Assembly: GCA_958295785.1 (NCBI GenBank)
Contig: OY282377.1
Span: 3,130,385 to 3,194,384 of the forward strand
Source: an uncultured Latescibacterota bacterium
GTDB taxonomy: Bacteria; Latescibacterota; UBA2968
Direction of reading: 5' to 3'
Length of the DNA stretch: 64,000 bases
Of the stretch, positions 26,339 to 35,817 are shown in pieces. The first letter of the stretch is position 1, and each line of letters starts with the position of its first letter. Position numbers and translations under genes: made by a program. The notes below the pieces were generated by a model. The model was given only the letters and a program-made list of their open reading frames with translations. It was not told where the DNA came from and made no database searches.

Positions 26339-29014
26339 ATGAATCAAAAATACAAGGCTGTTTACTTTCCCGATCTCCCGGCTCCTACAGCAAAAAAAAA
26401 ATCACTGACCTTGGCATTTGGCAAGAAAACACATGAACTATACGAGTGTATTAAAGATCTTTCCAGTGCTGAACTGCGTCAGTTGTTGGGAAACAATTAT
26501 CGAGCACTCGTGGCGAATGCCGAGGCAAGTGACTTACCGTTAAACACCTATTGTCTTCGCCAACTAAAGCAATCAATAAATCTCATTCGAGGCCACGAGA
26601 CTCAGCTTTTACTATCGAGTATGGATGCCGAAACGAAATTATTCGATCCAGTGAGTGTGACTTTCAAGGGGGGAAAAAAAGAACCCTTTGCGCGGTGGTA
26701 TCCGTACTTAGAGGGATATTCGACTCAATTTGTGGAATCCATCTTGAAGAGGTACGCCCCGAATGCACAAGTGATCCTCGACCCCTTTGCTGGAACGGGA
26801 ACCACATCCTTCACCTCATCGCAACTCGACAAAACATCCTATTTTTGTGAAATAAATCCCGTCTTACAATTTATTAGCGCGACAAAAATACGAGTCCGGC
26901 GATTAAACTCATCTCGACGTTTTGTATTGGCTCAAGAGCTCGTTCAGGCAAAAGAGACTCTGGGAAATGTAAAAAAATTCCCGCGAAATGACATATTGCA
27001 CCGAGCATATACGCAAACTTTTGGCGACAGTCTATTTTTTGATGCGCCAGTTTACGATCAGGTATTGCGAACGAGATCATGGCTTGACGAAGTCGCTCTT
27101 GAAAGTTCCATGTTAGCGGACTTAATTGCGGTCGCAATTTTATCGGCACTCGTTCCGGCATCTCGAATGAAGCGGGCAGGTGATTTGAGATACAAAACGC
27201 CCAAGGAACTCGAGCGGCAAACAGTTCCACTCGTTGAAGGCATCTGCCAAAATATCAATCAGATCGCTCAGGATATCCGAGATGACGTGGATGGCCTGAA
27301 AACAGAGCCGTTGCTCATCTGCGAAAACGCACGCTCATTAGACGACATACCCCCTCTCGGCATTGACGCCGTGATAACCAGCCCGCCTTATGTGAACGGA
27401 ACAAATTATTTTCGCAACACAAAGATAGAGTTGTGGTTCTTGCACTGCTTGAAGGAAAATCGGGATTTGACAAAATTTCGCGCGGCATCTTTAACGGCTG
27501 GCATCAACGATGTCACCGTTGCAAAAGCACCTGTTTCGTCGCATCCGGATGTTCAAAAAATCGTTTCGGTTCTTGAACGCGAAGCTTATGACGCTCGCAT
27601 TCCCCGCATGATCGCCAGTTATTTTAGCGAGATAACAGACATATTTCGAGCAATTCGCGGTCACCTAACGCCCGATGCGACAGTCGCGATTGATATTGGC
27701 GACTCTTGTTATGCGGGGATTCGCGTTCCGGTTGATCAATTGTTATCGGCTTGTTTGCAAGACCTGGGTTTTGTTCAAGAAGACGATGTGATGTTGCGAC
27801 AACGCAAATCCAGAAGCGGAATGTTGCTCAAACAATCGCTGATCGTTTTCAAATCCAAAAAAAGAAAATACCGAACAAAAAAACGGATTCCGCACTGGCG
27901 GTCCGCATGGGATGGCTTCAAGAAAAGCCCGCCTCACCAGAAAGCACCCTTTACAAAACGCAACTGGGGACATGCATGGCACTCTCTATGTTCATATCCG
28001 GGAAAACTGAAGCCCGCTATCGCACATCACTTGGTGCAGACCTTTGTTCCGCAGGGCGGACGAGTTTTAGATCCTTTTGCGGGTGTTGGCACAATCCCAT
28101 TTGAAGCGACACTATCCGACAGACTCGCCTACGGTTTTGAGATCAGCCCTGCGGCTTTTGTGATTGCCAACGCGAAGGTTCAGCATCCCACGAATCGAGG
28201 GTGTGCGGCAGTTATTGGAACAGTGAAAAATTTTATTGAATGTAACTCGGCTACAGATCGGGAGATCGATGAAGTTCATCGCTTGGGTTTCAATGGTAAA
28301 ATCGCCGAATACTACGAAACCCAAACCCTGAGCGAAATCATCTTATCCCGTCGATACTTCCAAGCCCATCCGCCACAGACGCCTGAGGAGCAATTCGCAT
28401 TTGCCTCGCTGTTGCATATTTTACACGGCAATCGCCCCTATGCCCTCAGTCGTCGCTCGCATCCGCTTACGCCCTACAAACCGACAGGGCCTTATGAGTA
28501 TCGCCCGTTAATAGATCGGCTACGCGCAAAGGTGCGGCGAAGTTTGACCGAAAATTTGCCTGTCGATTGTCCGCCCGGCAAGATATTCTTCCAAGATGCA
28601 ACGAGTTGGTGGCCTCAAGAGGTCGATCAACTCGATGCCGTTATTACGTCTCCCCCCTTTTTTAAGAGTACCCGATTTTACCTCGCAAACTGGTTGCGCT
28701 TGTGGTTTGCGGGTTGGTCTGCACGCGATTTTGACACCCGCCCATCTGTTTTTGTCGATGAACGACAGATGAAAAGTTTTGATGTGTATATCCCGATTTT
28801 ACGCCAAGCAAAGGAGCGGCTCAAATCTGATGGCGTCGTTGTTTTGCATTTGGGCAAAAGTGTGAAATGCGATATGGCCGCCCACTTGCAGAAGTTGGGC
28901 AAACGATGGTTTCGCTCTGCCGATCTTTTCGACGAAAGCGTTGTCCACTGCGAATCTCATGGTATCCGCGACAAGGGAACGGTTACGTCCCATCAGTACT
29001 TGGTTTTGTATTAG
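26339..29014 (+). CDS. two-domain DNA methyltransferase (tandem catalytic domains)
   Basis: An 891-residue protein with two complete methyltransferase cores. The first has ILDPFAGTGTTSF (SAM site) and ITSPPYVNGTNYF (catalytic SPPY). The second has VLDPFAGVGTIPFEA and ITSPPFFKSTRFY. Both are N4-cytosine/N6-adenine type. Each core may modify one strand of an asymmetric site, as in some type IIS systems; this is inferred. The ATG at 26339 follows TGGAGG. Its 3' end overlaps the convergent HNH gene by 32 bases, which makes that gene the likely restriction partner. Confidence 0.88.
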   Translation: MNQKYKAVYFPDLPAPTAKKKSLTLAFGKKTHELYECIKDLSSAELRQLLGNNYRALVANAEASDLPLNTYCLRQLKQSINLIRGHETQLLLSSMDAETKLFDPVSVTFKGGKKEPFARWYPYLEGYSTQFVESILKRYAPNAQVILDPFAGTGTTSFTSSQLDKTSYFCEINPVLQFISATKIRVRRLNSSRRFVLAQELVQAKETLGNVKKFPRNDILHRAYTQTFGDSLFFDAPVYDQVLRTRSWLDEVALESSMLADLIAVAILSALVPASRMKRAGDLRYKTPKELERQTVPLVEGICQNINQIAQDIRDDVDGLKTEPLLICENARSLDDIPPLGIDAVITSPPYVNGTNYFRNTKIELWFLHCLKENRDLTKFRAASLTAGINDVTVAKAPVSSHPDVQKIVSVLEREAYDARIPRMIASYFSEITDIFRAIRGHLTPDATVAIDIGDSCYAGIRVPVDQLLSACLQDLGFVQEDDVMLRQRKSRSGMLLKQSLIVFKSKKRKYRTKKRIPHWRSAWDGFKKSPPHQKAPFTKRNWGHAWHSLCSYPGKLKPAIAHHLVQTFVPQGGRVLDPFAGVGTIPFEATLSDRLAYGFEISPAAFVIANAKVQHPTNRGCAAVIGTVKNFIECNSATDREIDEVHRLGFNGKIAEYYETQTLSEIILSRRYFQAHPPQTPEEQFAFASLLHILHGNRPYALSRRSHPLTPYKPTGPYEYRPLIDRLRAKVRRSLTENLPVDCPPGKIFFQDATSWWPQEVDQLDAVITSPPFFKSTRFYLANWLRLWFAGWSARDFDTRPSVFVDERQMKSFDVYIPILRQAKERLKSDGVVVLHLGKSVKCDMAAHLQKLGKRWFRSADLFDESVVHCESHGIRDKGTVTSHQYLVLY

Positions 29015-30026
29015 AATGCGACTTCTGGCGAATTACTCGCCGATACTCATGATCGGCTTGGCAAATCCAAGCCGGCGAAATGGTTGTTGAATACTCGAAA
29101 AAGTCAAAATTTTTATACTCTAAAATTCGATTGCGTAACTTGATAATTTCCGGCATATAGGCCGCGTATTTTGTCAGAAGTCGATCGACGTGTTCAGGAT
29201 TTTTGAGGCACTCAATCGCTTCGGGATTGTAATGAGCCGATCCAGCGAGTGTCTCGTACTGAACACCTGTCAGGACAGCGAGTGCCCTTAACTCATTGTT
29301 CGAGTAATATGCTGAAGGCCACCTGCCCGATTTCTCTCCATTGTGTTCTCGACATAGCAATGTCGCATTTTCAGTTGTCAGGGGCCACAAAAAGACAGCG
29401 GGAAGCGTGTGATCGAGCGGGCGTTCTTTAGCCTCCACTTTCCGCAGATCTTTCTTGCACTTAAAACAACGGTAGGCAAAACGCTTATAGACTTCTTCGC
29501 TGTTGATTTTTGTACTTGCTGACAGGTCTAAATACATTCGTCGCTTCTGCGCTGCTTCTCGATGTTGGTCTGTCAACCGAGTCTTATTTTTAATCGCGTT
29601 GTAAACCGCTTTGCACAGTCTGCACTCGCCCTGGCGGCCTGATCTTCGAGAGCGGTGTCGATCAAATAAATGAAGCGGTTTGATCGTATTGCAAATGATA
29701 CAATACTTATACCCTTGAGCCTCCTCGATATAGTCATCGTGCAGAATGGTAAATCTGCCTTCTTCAGTAATGGAATTGTATCTCTGGTCTATCAATTTGT
29801 ACTCATAAAATTGGGTTTCGTCACCTGACCGCATAACAGTCTCACAACTCGGACAGACCAGTTCGAAATCCTCGCCGATCTCATCTTTGCGAATAAAGAT
29901 AAATTCCCGACACGCACTATTCAAACACTGGAAGCCTTTGAAAACGATGTCGCCCATCCCCCGGACGTGATCTGAACGAATCTGATTCGTTTTAACGACT
30001 TTTGTATAAGGCTTGCGTCTCGCCAT
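28983..30026 (-). CDS. zinc-finger HNH protein, putative restriction endonuclease
   Basis: A 347-residue protein rich in Cys pairs: CLNSAC, CPSC, CIIC and CRLC point to zinc ribbons in the first half. An HNH-like core is visible: YRCFKCKKDL, then PLDHTLPAVFLWPLTTENATLLCREHNGEKS (D-H...N...H-N). It converges on and overlaps the tandem methyltransferase, a common arrangement for type II restriction-modification. The start at 30026 follows GAGGAGA. The cut site is unknown. A different DNA-binding role is possible. Confidence 0.72.
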   Translation of the reverse strand: MARRKPYTKVVKTNQIRSDHVRGMGDIVFKGFQCLNSACREFIFIRKDEIGEDFELVCPSCETVMRSGDETQFYEYKLIDQRYNSITEEGRFTILHDDYIEEAQGYKYCIICNTIKPLHLFDRHRSRRSGRQGECRLCKAVYNAIKNKTRLTDQHREAAQKRRMYLDLSASTKINSEEVYKRFAYRCFKCKKDLRKVEAKERPLDHTLPAVFLWPLTTENATLLCREHNGEKSGRWPSAYYSNNELRALAVLTGVQYETLAGSAHYNPEAIECLKNPEHVDRLLTKYAAYMPEIIKLRNRILEYKNFDFFEYSTTISPAWICQADHEYRRVIRQKSHSNTKPSTDGT

Positions 30027-30154
30027 TTCAATCTCCTCTCAAATTGGGCGCGCGATTAATCAATATGCCTTCGGTTCTCCTCATAGGCAACACTTGATTT
30101 TGATTCTTTAAGACGAACGGCAGTTGCCGAACAAGTGCGTAAAGGAGCATGTCG

Positions 30155-31237
30155 ATGAAAATTATCTTGGTTGCGGGTGCGCGGCCCAATTTTATGAAAG
30201 TTGCCCCCGTGTGGCGTCAACTGATTAAAACGCCCGATGTGTTTGAACCGGTTTTGGTGCATACCGGACAGCACTACGACGATCAGATGTCGCAAATTTT
30301 CTTTCGGGACTTACATCTTCCCGAGGCGCATTATCAACTCAATGTGGGATCGGGCAGTCATGCCTATCAGACGGCCCAAATCATGATGGGGTTCGAGGAG
30401 GTTTTATTGTCGGAACGGCCGGATTGGGTGGTCGTTGTAGGCGATGTAAATTCCACCCTCGCCTGTGCCATAGATGCCGCGAAATTGCAAATCCCGGTCG
30501 CACATATCGAGGCGGGCCTGCGAAGTGGGGACAGGTCAATGCCCGAAGAGATCAATCGGTTGATGGTCGATGCCATATCCGATCTGCTGTTCGCGCCCTC
30601 AACGCAGGCGTGTGACAATCTGAAGCGCGAGGGGATCGGCAATCGCCGCATCCACTTTGTGGGCAATGTGATGATCGATACCCTGTTTTTATTGGCGGTC
30701 AAAGCCGATGAATCGCGCATCTTGGACGCGCATGATTTATCGGTTGGGGAATACGTTTTTCTCACGCTCCATCGGGCGTCCAATGTCGATTGTCAAGATA
30801 CGCTGCGGGGCATTTTATCCGCGTTGCAAATCCTCCAAAGCGCGTGCCCCATCGCGTGGCCTTTGCATCCGAGAACCCGCTATCGCCTCTCCCAATTTGG
30901 CTTTTTGCCATCTGTTGAGCAGATGGACAACATCAAACTCATTGACCCCGTGGGCTATCTCGATTCCCTAAAACTCCAAAAAAACGCAAAATTCGCGATG
31001 ACCGATTCCGGGGGCGTGCAAGAGGAAACGACGGCCTTGGGCGTACCGTGCTTGACCCTCAGAGAAAATACAGAACGCCCAGAGACCATAAAAATCGGGA
31101 CGAACACACTGGTAGGTGTTCGTCCCGAACGCATTGTTGCAGAGGCGGAATCCGTCTTGAACGGCCATTACAAAACCGGTCGCCTGCCCGACTTGTGGGA
31201 TGGGAAAACCGCAGAGCGCATTGTCGCATTGTTCTGA
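30155..31237 (+). CDS. wecB: UDP-N-acetylglucosamine 2-epimerase (non-hydrolysing)
   Basis: A 360-residue enzyme interconverting UDP-GlcNAc and UDP-ManNAc for envelope polysaccharide. Hallmarks: GARPNFMKVAPV, HTGQHYDDQMS, HIEAGLRSGDRSMPEEINR, TLHRASNVD, HPRTR and SGGVQEE. The ATG at 30155 has AAGGAG 8 bases upstream; an in-frame ATG at 30149 is too close to it. It stands alone between the HNH gene and a convergent membrane gene. Confidence 0.95.
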   Translation: MKIILVAGARPNFMKVAPVWRQLIKTPDVFEPVLVHTGQHYDDQMSQIFFRDLHLPEAHYQLNVGSGSHAYQTAQIMMGFEEVLLSERPDWVVVVGDVNSTLACAIDAAKLQIPVAHIEAGLRSGDRSMPEEINRLMVDAISDLLFAPSTQACDNLKREGIGNRRIHFVGNVMIDTLFLLAVKADESRILDAHDLSVGEYVFLTLHRASNVDCQDTLRGILSALQILQSACPIAWPLHPRTRYRLSQFGFLPSVEQMDNIKLIDPVGYLDSLKLQKNAKFAMTDSGGVQEETTALGVPCLTLRENTERPETIKIGTNTLVGVRPERIVAEAESVLNGHYKTGRLPDLWDGKTAERIVALF

Positions 31238-31259
31238 TTTGAAATTTTCCCGCGCTTTT

Positions 31260-31721
31260 TCACACAGGGGTTCGCCTCTTTCGCCGGTCGAAAATATAAA
31301 ATTTGACAAGCCCAACTGCGCCGACCAAACCGCAGGGAATCACGACAAAGCGATACATCGAAACTTCGGCATAGCGAAACGAGGCGCCGGCCGCGCCGAT
31401 AGTCACAATCACAAACGACAGATGCATGAGCTTTCGCGCCAAGTGCTTATTGGCAAAGGCAGCGATCAAAATCGACACGAGTGTTGTGTGAAAAAGGACA
31501 AATCCCGCGTACCCATTTCGCACAGCCAGATCGAATTGCCAATCGTAACGATAAATCCACACCATGAGCACATGGACAAAAACGATCAGCGCGACAACCC
31601 GCCACAGTGCTATCGGGTGTCGGTCTCGCAGCGTGAGCACAACCGCAGCGGTCAATCCCACATATCCCACTATCGCCGCGAAAAAACAGATAAAAATTTC
31701 CGTTGTTCCTTCTCCCACCAT
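31260..31721 (-). CDS. four-TM membrane protein of unknown function
   Basis: A 153-residue protein, mostly hydrophobic, with about four TM helices and a basic C-terminus (DRRKRRT). No family recognised. It is transcribed away from the remnant sigma-54 activator, whose truncated 5' end abuts its start, so the junction may mark a recombination point. Confidence 0.6.
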   Translation of the reverse strand: MVGEGTTEIFICFFAAIVGYVGLTAAVVLTLRDRHPIALWRVVALIVFVHVLMVWIYRYDWQFDLAVRNGYAGFVLFHTTLVSILIAAFANKHLARKLMHLSFVIVTIGAAGASFRYAEVSMYRFVVIPCGLVGAVGLVKFYIFDRRKRRTPV

Positions 31722-32514
31722 CGCAAGGGGCTTCCTTTGACTGTGGCCTGCTTTCTTCTGAAATGGCGCGCAGCGAGTTGTTCGGCTATGTTCGGGGGGC
31801 GTTTACCGGCGCGAGTGAAACGCGCTCCGGCTTGGTCGAAGCGGCGCAAGGGGGCACGCTGTTTCTCGATGAAGTGGGCGAATTGTCACCCGGCCTTCAG
31901 TTGCAATTTCTCCGCCTCATACAAGAGCGGGAATTTCGCCGCTTAGGCGAGACCTCAATACGCAAATCCAATGTTCGTTTGATCACTGAGACGCACTGCA
32001 ATTTGAGGAAAATGGTGCGAGATGGGACGTTTCGGGCAGATTTCTTTTATCGCTTAAATGTCGTGCCTCTATATTTGCCGCCCCTGAGGAAACGGCAGAG
32101 CGATCTGCCCCTTTTGGTCGCGCATTTTTGTCAGCAGGTTCATGGGTACACACGCACGTTTTCCCCCGAAGCCCTGCATAAGATGTCTTGTTATGACTGG
32201 CCGGGCAATGTGCGAGAGTTGCAACACGAGGTCGCTCGGTTGATGGTTATGGGCAAAGGCAAAATTATCCAGGTATCTGATCTGCCGCCGCGCATTCGAG
32301 GGGCCAATGGCAAGGATGATGTTTTTGAGCAGCCGTTTAAAGACGCCAGAAAGGCGGTACTGCGCTGGTTTACGCGGGAATATCTACACAGAGTGTTGAT
32401 GCAGACGCGAGGCAATGTGGGATTGGGCGACAGTATTTCCAGTTGCGTATGGCCGAACACGGTCTCAAGTCGGCAGATTACAAAAAGAAGCACAGCACGC
32501 GACAAGAGACATAA
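31703..32514 (+). pseudogene. remnant of a sigma-54-dependent activator (NtrC family)
   Basis: Retains most of the AAA+ domain: SELFGYVRGAFTGA (the sigma-54-contact loop), GGTLFLDEVGELSP (Walker B), RLGETSIRKSNVRL, FYRLNVVPLYLPPLR and the DWPGNVRELQ sensor. The Walker A motif and receiver domain are missing, as the frame starts just before SELFG. In the C-terminal DNA-binding region a one-base loss near 32425 (GGG where GGGG is needed) breaks the frame; the restored reading RQYFQLRMAEHGLK continues to a stop at 32514. Not functional as read. Confidence 0.85.
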
Positions 32515-32731
32515 GTTAGGCGTTCACGAGTTTTGAGCTTTTTTTGTATCAACACACAGGTAAAGATGCTTCGTCAGCCTGTCGATAGATAGTCGAGCCA
32601 GGGGAGGGGCTGATAGCTGATTGCTTTTCGCATCTCGTATCTTGCATTTTCTGGCGGGCATAGCGACCACGCCCTTATGTTTCTATCCCTCCCATCTCGC
32701 CTTTTTTGTGCTTTTTGTGGCTAATCGCCTT

Positions 32732-33517
32732 TCACCTCGCGCCGATCAAATACGCAACGGCCCCCTTTGCCATTCCCGCATTGTCGTGTCCCACATCGGG
32801 CACGGTATCCAATTGCCAGTTAAAGGGCACGCCAAGGGCTTGGGCCTCGCGTTTTGCCGTTTCAAAAAACGTGTGACCGCGTTCAAACCGGTGCGCGCCC
32901 TGCCGCCTTGCCCCTCGCGTGCGCCGCAATTTGGGATGCGTCACATCCACGTCATCGCTACCCAAAAGTACCACAACCCGCTGGCGCAACGCCCGCTTCA
33001 AATCCGCTACAGTCAGGCCAGACTCGGCCAATCCGTAGGGATAGGCCAAATCGAAGGTGGGCATCGTGTACCACCCGGCATTGGCCGCAACAAAAAGACG
33101 CGCCCTTGCCCGAGGCATAAAGTACAAAAACCGATGGACAAACTGGCTGCCTGCGGAATGCCCGTAAAATCCGTAGGACGCCGCGTGCAGTCCCGCACGT
33201 TTTTTTACGCGATCAAAAATGCCTTCAATCACCTGAAAAGACCAATCGGCCTCGGGGTTTCGCGCCCCGCCTTTGGCAAACACATTGCCGAGATTAAACG
33301 ACCGTTCATCTGGATAATGCGCCAAAGAGAACGCTGGGGCCAACAGCAAAAACCCATGCACATCTGCATGGCGCGCCCACGTATTGCGGTAGGTGCGGGC
33401 ATTGCGCGACGCACCGTGCAGGGCGAACACCACTGGCAAATCAACCATGCGACCCTGCGGGCAGTGATACCACACCCGCACGCGACCAAAATCAAAAGTT
33501 CCAGAGCCTCGATTCAT
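32732..33517 (-). CDS. alpha/beta hydrolase (PHB-depolymerase/feruloyl-esterase-like)
   Basis: A 261-residue hydrolase. VFALHGASRNARTY (oxyanion region), GHSAGSQFVHRF with the nucleophile Ser, LLGSDDVDV (Asp region) and VPDVGHDNAGM (catalytic His). No clear signal peptide. GAGGGA precedes the ATG. It begins 11 bases after the cytochrome c gene, so both and probably uxuA form one minus-strand operon. Substrate unknown. The gap 32515-32731 on its 3' side holds a degenerate copy of the GGGC...CCTTATG-type palindromic repeat. Confidence 0.8.
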   Translation of the reverse strand: MNRGSGTFDFGRVRVWYHCPQGRMVDLPVVFALHGASRNARTYRNTWARHADVHGFLLLAPAFSLAHYPDERSFNLGNVFAKGGARNPEADWSFQVIEGIFDRVKKRAGLHAASYGFYGHSAGSQFVHRFLYFMPRARARLFVAANAGWYTMPTFDLAYPYGLAESGLTVADLKRALRQRVVVLLGSDDVDVTHPKLRRTRGARRQGAHRFERGHTFFETAKREAQALGVPFNWQLDTVPDVGHDNAGMAKGAVAYLIGAR

Positions 33518-33528
33518 TTTTCCCTCGT

Positions 33529-34497
33529 TTATTCTCCAAACCGCTTGACGGCATTTCGGATGGGCGTGACTGTTCGCAAATAGCCGTAAATGGCACTCAG
33601 GTCTTCATCTGTCATGCCCGCGTACATCGTCCAAGGCATCACGCTATTCATCCCGTCTTGCAGTGGAATCCGCTTTGATTCTTCCGTGGCAAATTGCCTG
33701 AAGCGACTCGTGAAATACTGTTTTTGCCAGTGCCCAATGCCCGTTTCCATATCTGGGGTAATATTGGCCGATTGCACAATTTTCCCATTGGGCAAAAAAA
33801 ATTGAAATCCCCCGGCAAATTGCATGCCTTCGATGGGTTGCCGCTGTTCGTGGGGCGTGTGGCAAGTGGCGCATCCGGCGATGGTCGCCAAATATTTGCC
33901 GTAAACAACGGGGTCTGAACGGTCAATCGGCTCGGGCGGAGGATGCGCTTGGGGCATCGTGTGGACCATCAAATTCGTGGGAAAGTTCAACGCAGAACGC
34001 GGCGGCTTATGGTCAATGGGCGGCAAGGTTCGCAGATAGGCCACAATGGCCTCGGCATCCTCTGTCATCAGAAATCGGTATGCGCGATAGGGCATCAGGG
34101 GAAAAAGGGGATCGCCGTTTTTGTTCACCCCATTCGCAAAGGCCCGAATGATCTCGCCATCCGTCCAATCGGCCAGCGCGGCCGGCGTGATATTGGGCGC
34201 GACCAAAGTGCCCGGAAATCCCGTTGCCTCGGAAAATACTTGACCCCCTTTGCCCTCTGTTCCCGGTATTGGGGGCGCGGAAAAAAGCGCCCAATCGCGC
34301 GTTGAATGGCACTCGAGACACACCGTCACATGATGGGCCAAATAACGCCCGCGCGCGATTTGTTCGGGCGTTCCCGCCACGCGAATATCAGGCGGCGGCC
34401 CCACATTGGGAAAATGGGTTTTCACATAGTAACCGCCGAGCACGCCCACAATCGCGAGCACCCCCACGACTATCGCAACCGCGATAACCCGCTTCAT
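33529..34497 (-). CDS. membrane-anchored di-haem cytochrome c
   Basis: A 322-residue protein starting MKRVIAVAIVVGVLAIVGVL, an N-terminal anchor or signal. Two haem sites: CLECH (about residue 62) and CATCH (about 210), each with downstream Met ligands (PLMPYRAYRF and VMPWTMYAGM). The two domains resemble the cytochrome subunits of alcohol/aldehyde or sugar dehydrogenases. The start at 34497 is chosen for the signal-like N-terminus and a GGAGAG upstream. Lies between mannonate dehydratase and a hydrolase on the same strand. The partner dehydrogenase is not in the window. Confidence 0.9.
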   Translation of the reverse strand: MKRVIAVAIVVGVLAIVGVLGGYYVKTHFPNVGPPPDIRVAGTPEQIARGRYLAHHVTVCLECHSTRDWALFSAPPIPGTEGKGGQVFSEATGFPGTLVAPNITPAALADWTDGEIIRAFANGVNKNGDPLFPLMPYRAYRFLMTEDAEAIVAYLRTLPPIDHKPPRSALNFPTNLMVHTMPQAHPPPEPIDRSDPVVYGKYLATIAGCATCHTPHEQRQPIEGMQFAGGFQFFLPNGKIVQSANITPDMETGIGHWQKQYFTSRFRQFATEESKRIPLQDGMNSVMPWTMYAGMTDEDLSAIYGYLRTVTPIRNAVKRFGE

Positions 34498-34638
34498 CGA
34501 CCTATCTCTCCGAGTATGACGCCCACACAAAAGCCACATCAAACGATAAATTTATCTGTCTCCGCTGTCAATAGACGAATGGACGAATCGGTGAATGGAC
34601 GCACAGGGGGTAGCGAGAAGGAGACAGAATCGGCGTTC

Positions 34639-35679
34639 TTATGTGGTTGCTTTTTGTTGTCGTTCCACAGCATTGCGGATCGCCACCATCTGCCCGATGG
34701 CAAATGCCCATCCGATCCGCGTATCGGGCGTATCGCCCAAAATGCCCGGCGTGTGGTCCGGGTCGATCATGCCATCGTAACCCACTTCTCGAAACGCCTG
34801 CACGCAGGCAAACATATCGCATTCGCCGTCATCGTGAAAGGTCTCCAAATACTTAAATCGCGGAATCTCGACTTTCACATTCCTAAAATGCACTGTGCCA
34901 ATGCGGTTGCGCGACCCAAAATAGCGGATCATCTCCACGGCATCCGCGCCTTTTTCCGTCATTACGCCCGTATCGAAGAAAATGCAGTTGGATGGACTAT
35001 CCACCACATCGATCAGCCGCATCATACCCGCCACATCGCCCAGGGGTTGGGCCACCCCGCGATATTCCGGAATCGGTGGATCGTTGGGATGCGCGGCCAA
35101 CTGAACGCCCGCGCTTTCCGCTGTGGGGATCACGGTTTCGAGAAAATACGTCAGATTGTCCCACATCTCGTCCATGCCAATGCGTCCGATAGAATCGAGT
35201 GGAGGCAAATGGGCGATACGCTCATGGTCAAAATCCCGCAAGTCTGCACCGCCGCGCCCGGCACCGCGCCGCGCAGCATACCCTTCTGATGCTCGGAGGG
35301 CCGTAAAACTGTAATGCAATGCCCGAAGCCCCAGCCGCCCGGCAATTTCGATATTGGCTTTGGCGATCTCCAAATCGTCCGCTCTGCCTGGCTTGCCCAT
35401 CAAAACGCGCCCCGAAATATCCAATCTGGCGACCAAAGGTTGCAAATCAAACGCCTCGATGCGCGCCATAATGCGCTGCAATTCGCGTTCATCCCAAACA
35501 CTTCCCTGCGCGCCTTTTGGCCTGGTCTGAGTCGGCGGCACCAATTTGCGATCCCCGGTTCCCGGGGCCTCTCGCCATCGCATTGGCATCGAGACCGCCT
35601 CCACGCCAATCTGCCGATAAAATCGCAGGGTGTGTTCCGAAACATCGCCAATACCCTTGCCAATTTTGATTTGCGACAT
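34639..35679 (-). CDS. uxuA: mannonate dehydratase
   Basis: A 346-residue TIM-barrel enzyme converting D-mannonate to 2-keto-3-deoxy-gluconate in hexuronate breakdown. Family features: AAHPNDPPIPEYRGVA, NCIFFDTGVMTEKGAD, GTVHFRNV, FHDDGECDM and DPDHTPGILGD (metal-binding His/Asp). The ATG at 35679 follows AAGGAGG. Divergent from the galacturonokinase-like gene across a 138-base gap that holds two palindromic repeats. The pairing of these two uronate genes suggests uronic acids as substrates. Confidence 0.92.
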   Translation of the reverse strand: MSQIKIGKGIGDVSEHTLRFYRQIGVEAVSMPMRWREAPGTGDRKLVPPTQTRPKGAQGSVWDERELQRIMARIEAFDLQPLVARLDISGRVLMGKPGRADDLEIAKANIEIAGRLGLRALHYSFTALRASEGYAARRGAGRGGADLRDFDHERIAHLPPLDSIGRIGMDEMWDNLTYFLETVIPTAESAGVQLAAHPNDPPIPEYRGVAQPLGDVAGMMRLIDVVDSPSNCIFFDTGVMTEKGADAVEMIRYFGSRNRIGTVHFRNVKVEIPRFKYLETFHDDGECDMFACVQAFREVGYDGMIDPDHTPGILGDTPDTRIGWAFAIGQMVAIRNAVERQQKATT

Positions 35680-35708
35680 TGCGTATCCTCCTTGTATCTT
35701 GCATTTTC

Positions 35709-35788
35709 GGGCGGGCACGGGGGCATCGCCCCTACGTTTCTATCCTCGCATCTTGTATCTTTGGGCGAGCACGGGGCATCGCCCCTAC
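35709..35788. repeat. two copies of a GC-rich palindromic intergenic repeat
   Basis: GGGCGGGCACGGGGGCATCG and CCCCTACG (35709-35736) and a shorter second copy (35763-35788). Related copies occur at 42699-42726 and 46636-46661, with a degenerate one near 32651. The core GGGGGC/GCCCC is self-complementary. Confidence 0.65.
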
Positions 35789-35817
35789 ATTCTCTTACCT
35801 CTTGCGTCTTACGCCTC

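Noticed and set aside
31703-32514. Sigma-54 activator as regulator of the three -24/-12 promoters
   Set aside because: It lacks Walker A and has a broken DNA-binding domain, so it cannot activate transcription as read.
35314-35817. Upstream extension of the galacturonokinase-like gene
   Set aside because: It would overlap mannonate dehydratase antisense and the palindromic repeats; family proteins start near the ATG at 35818.
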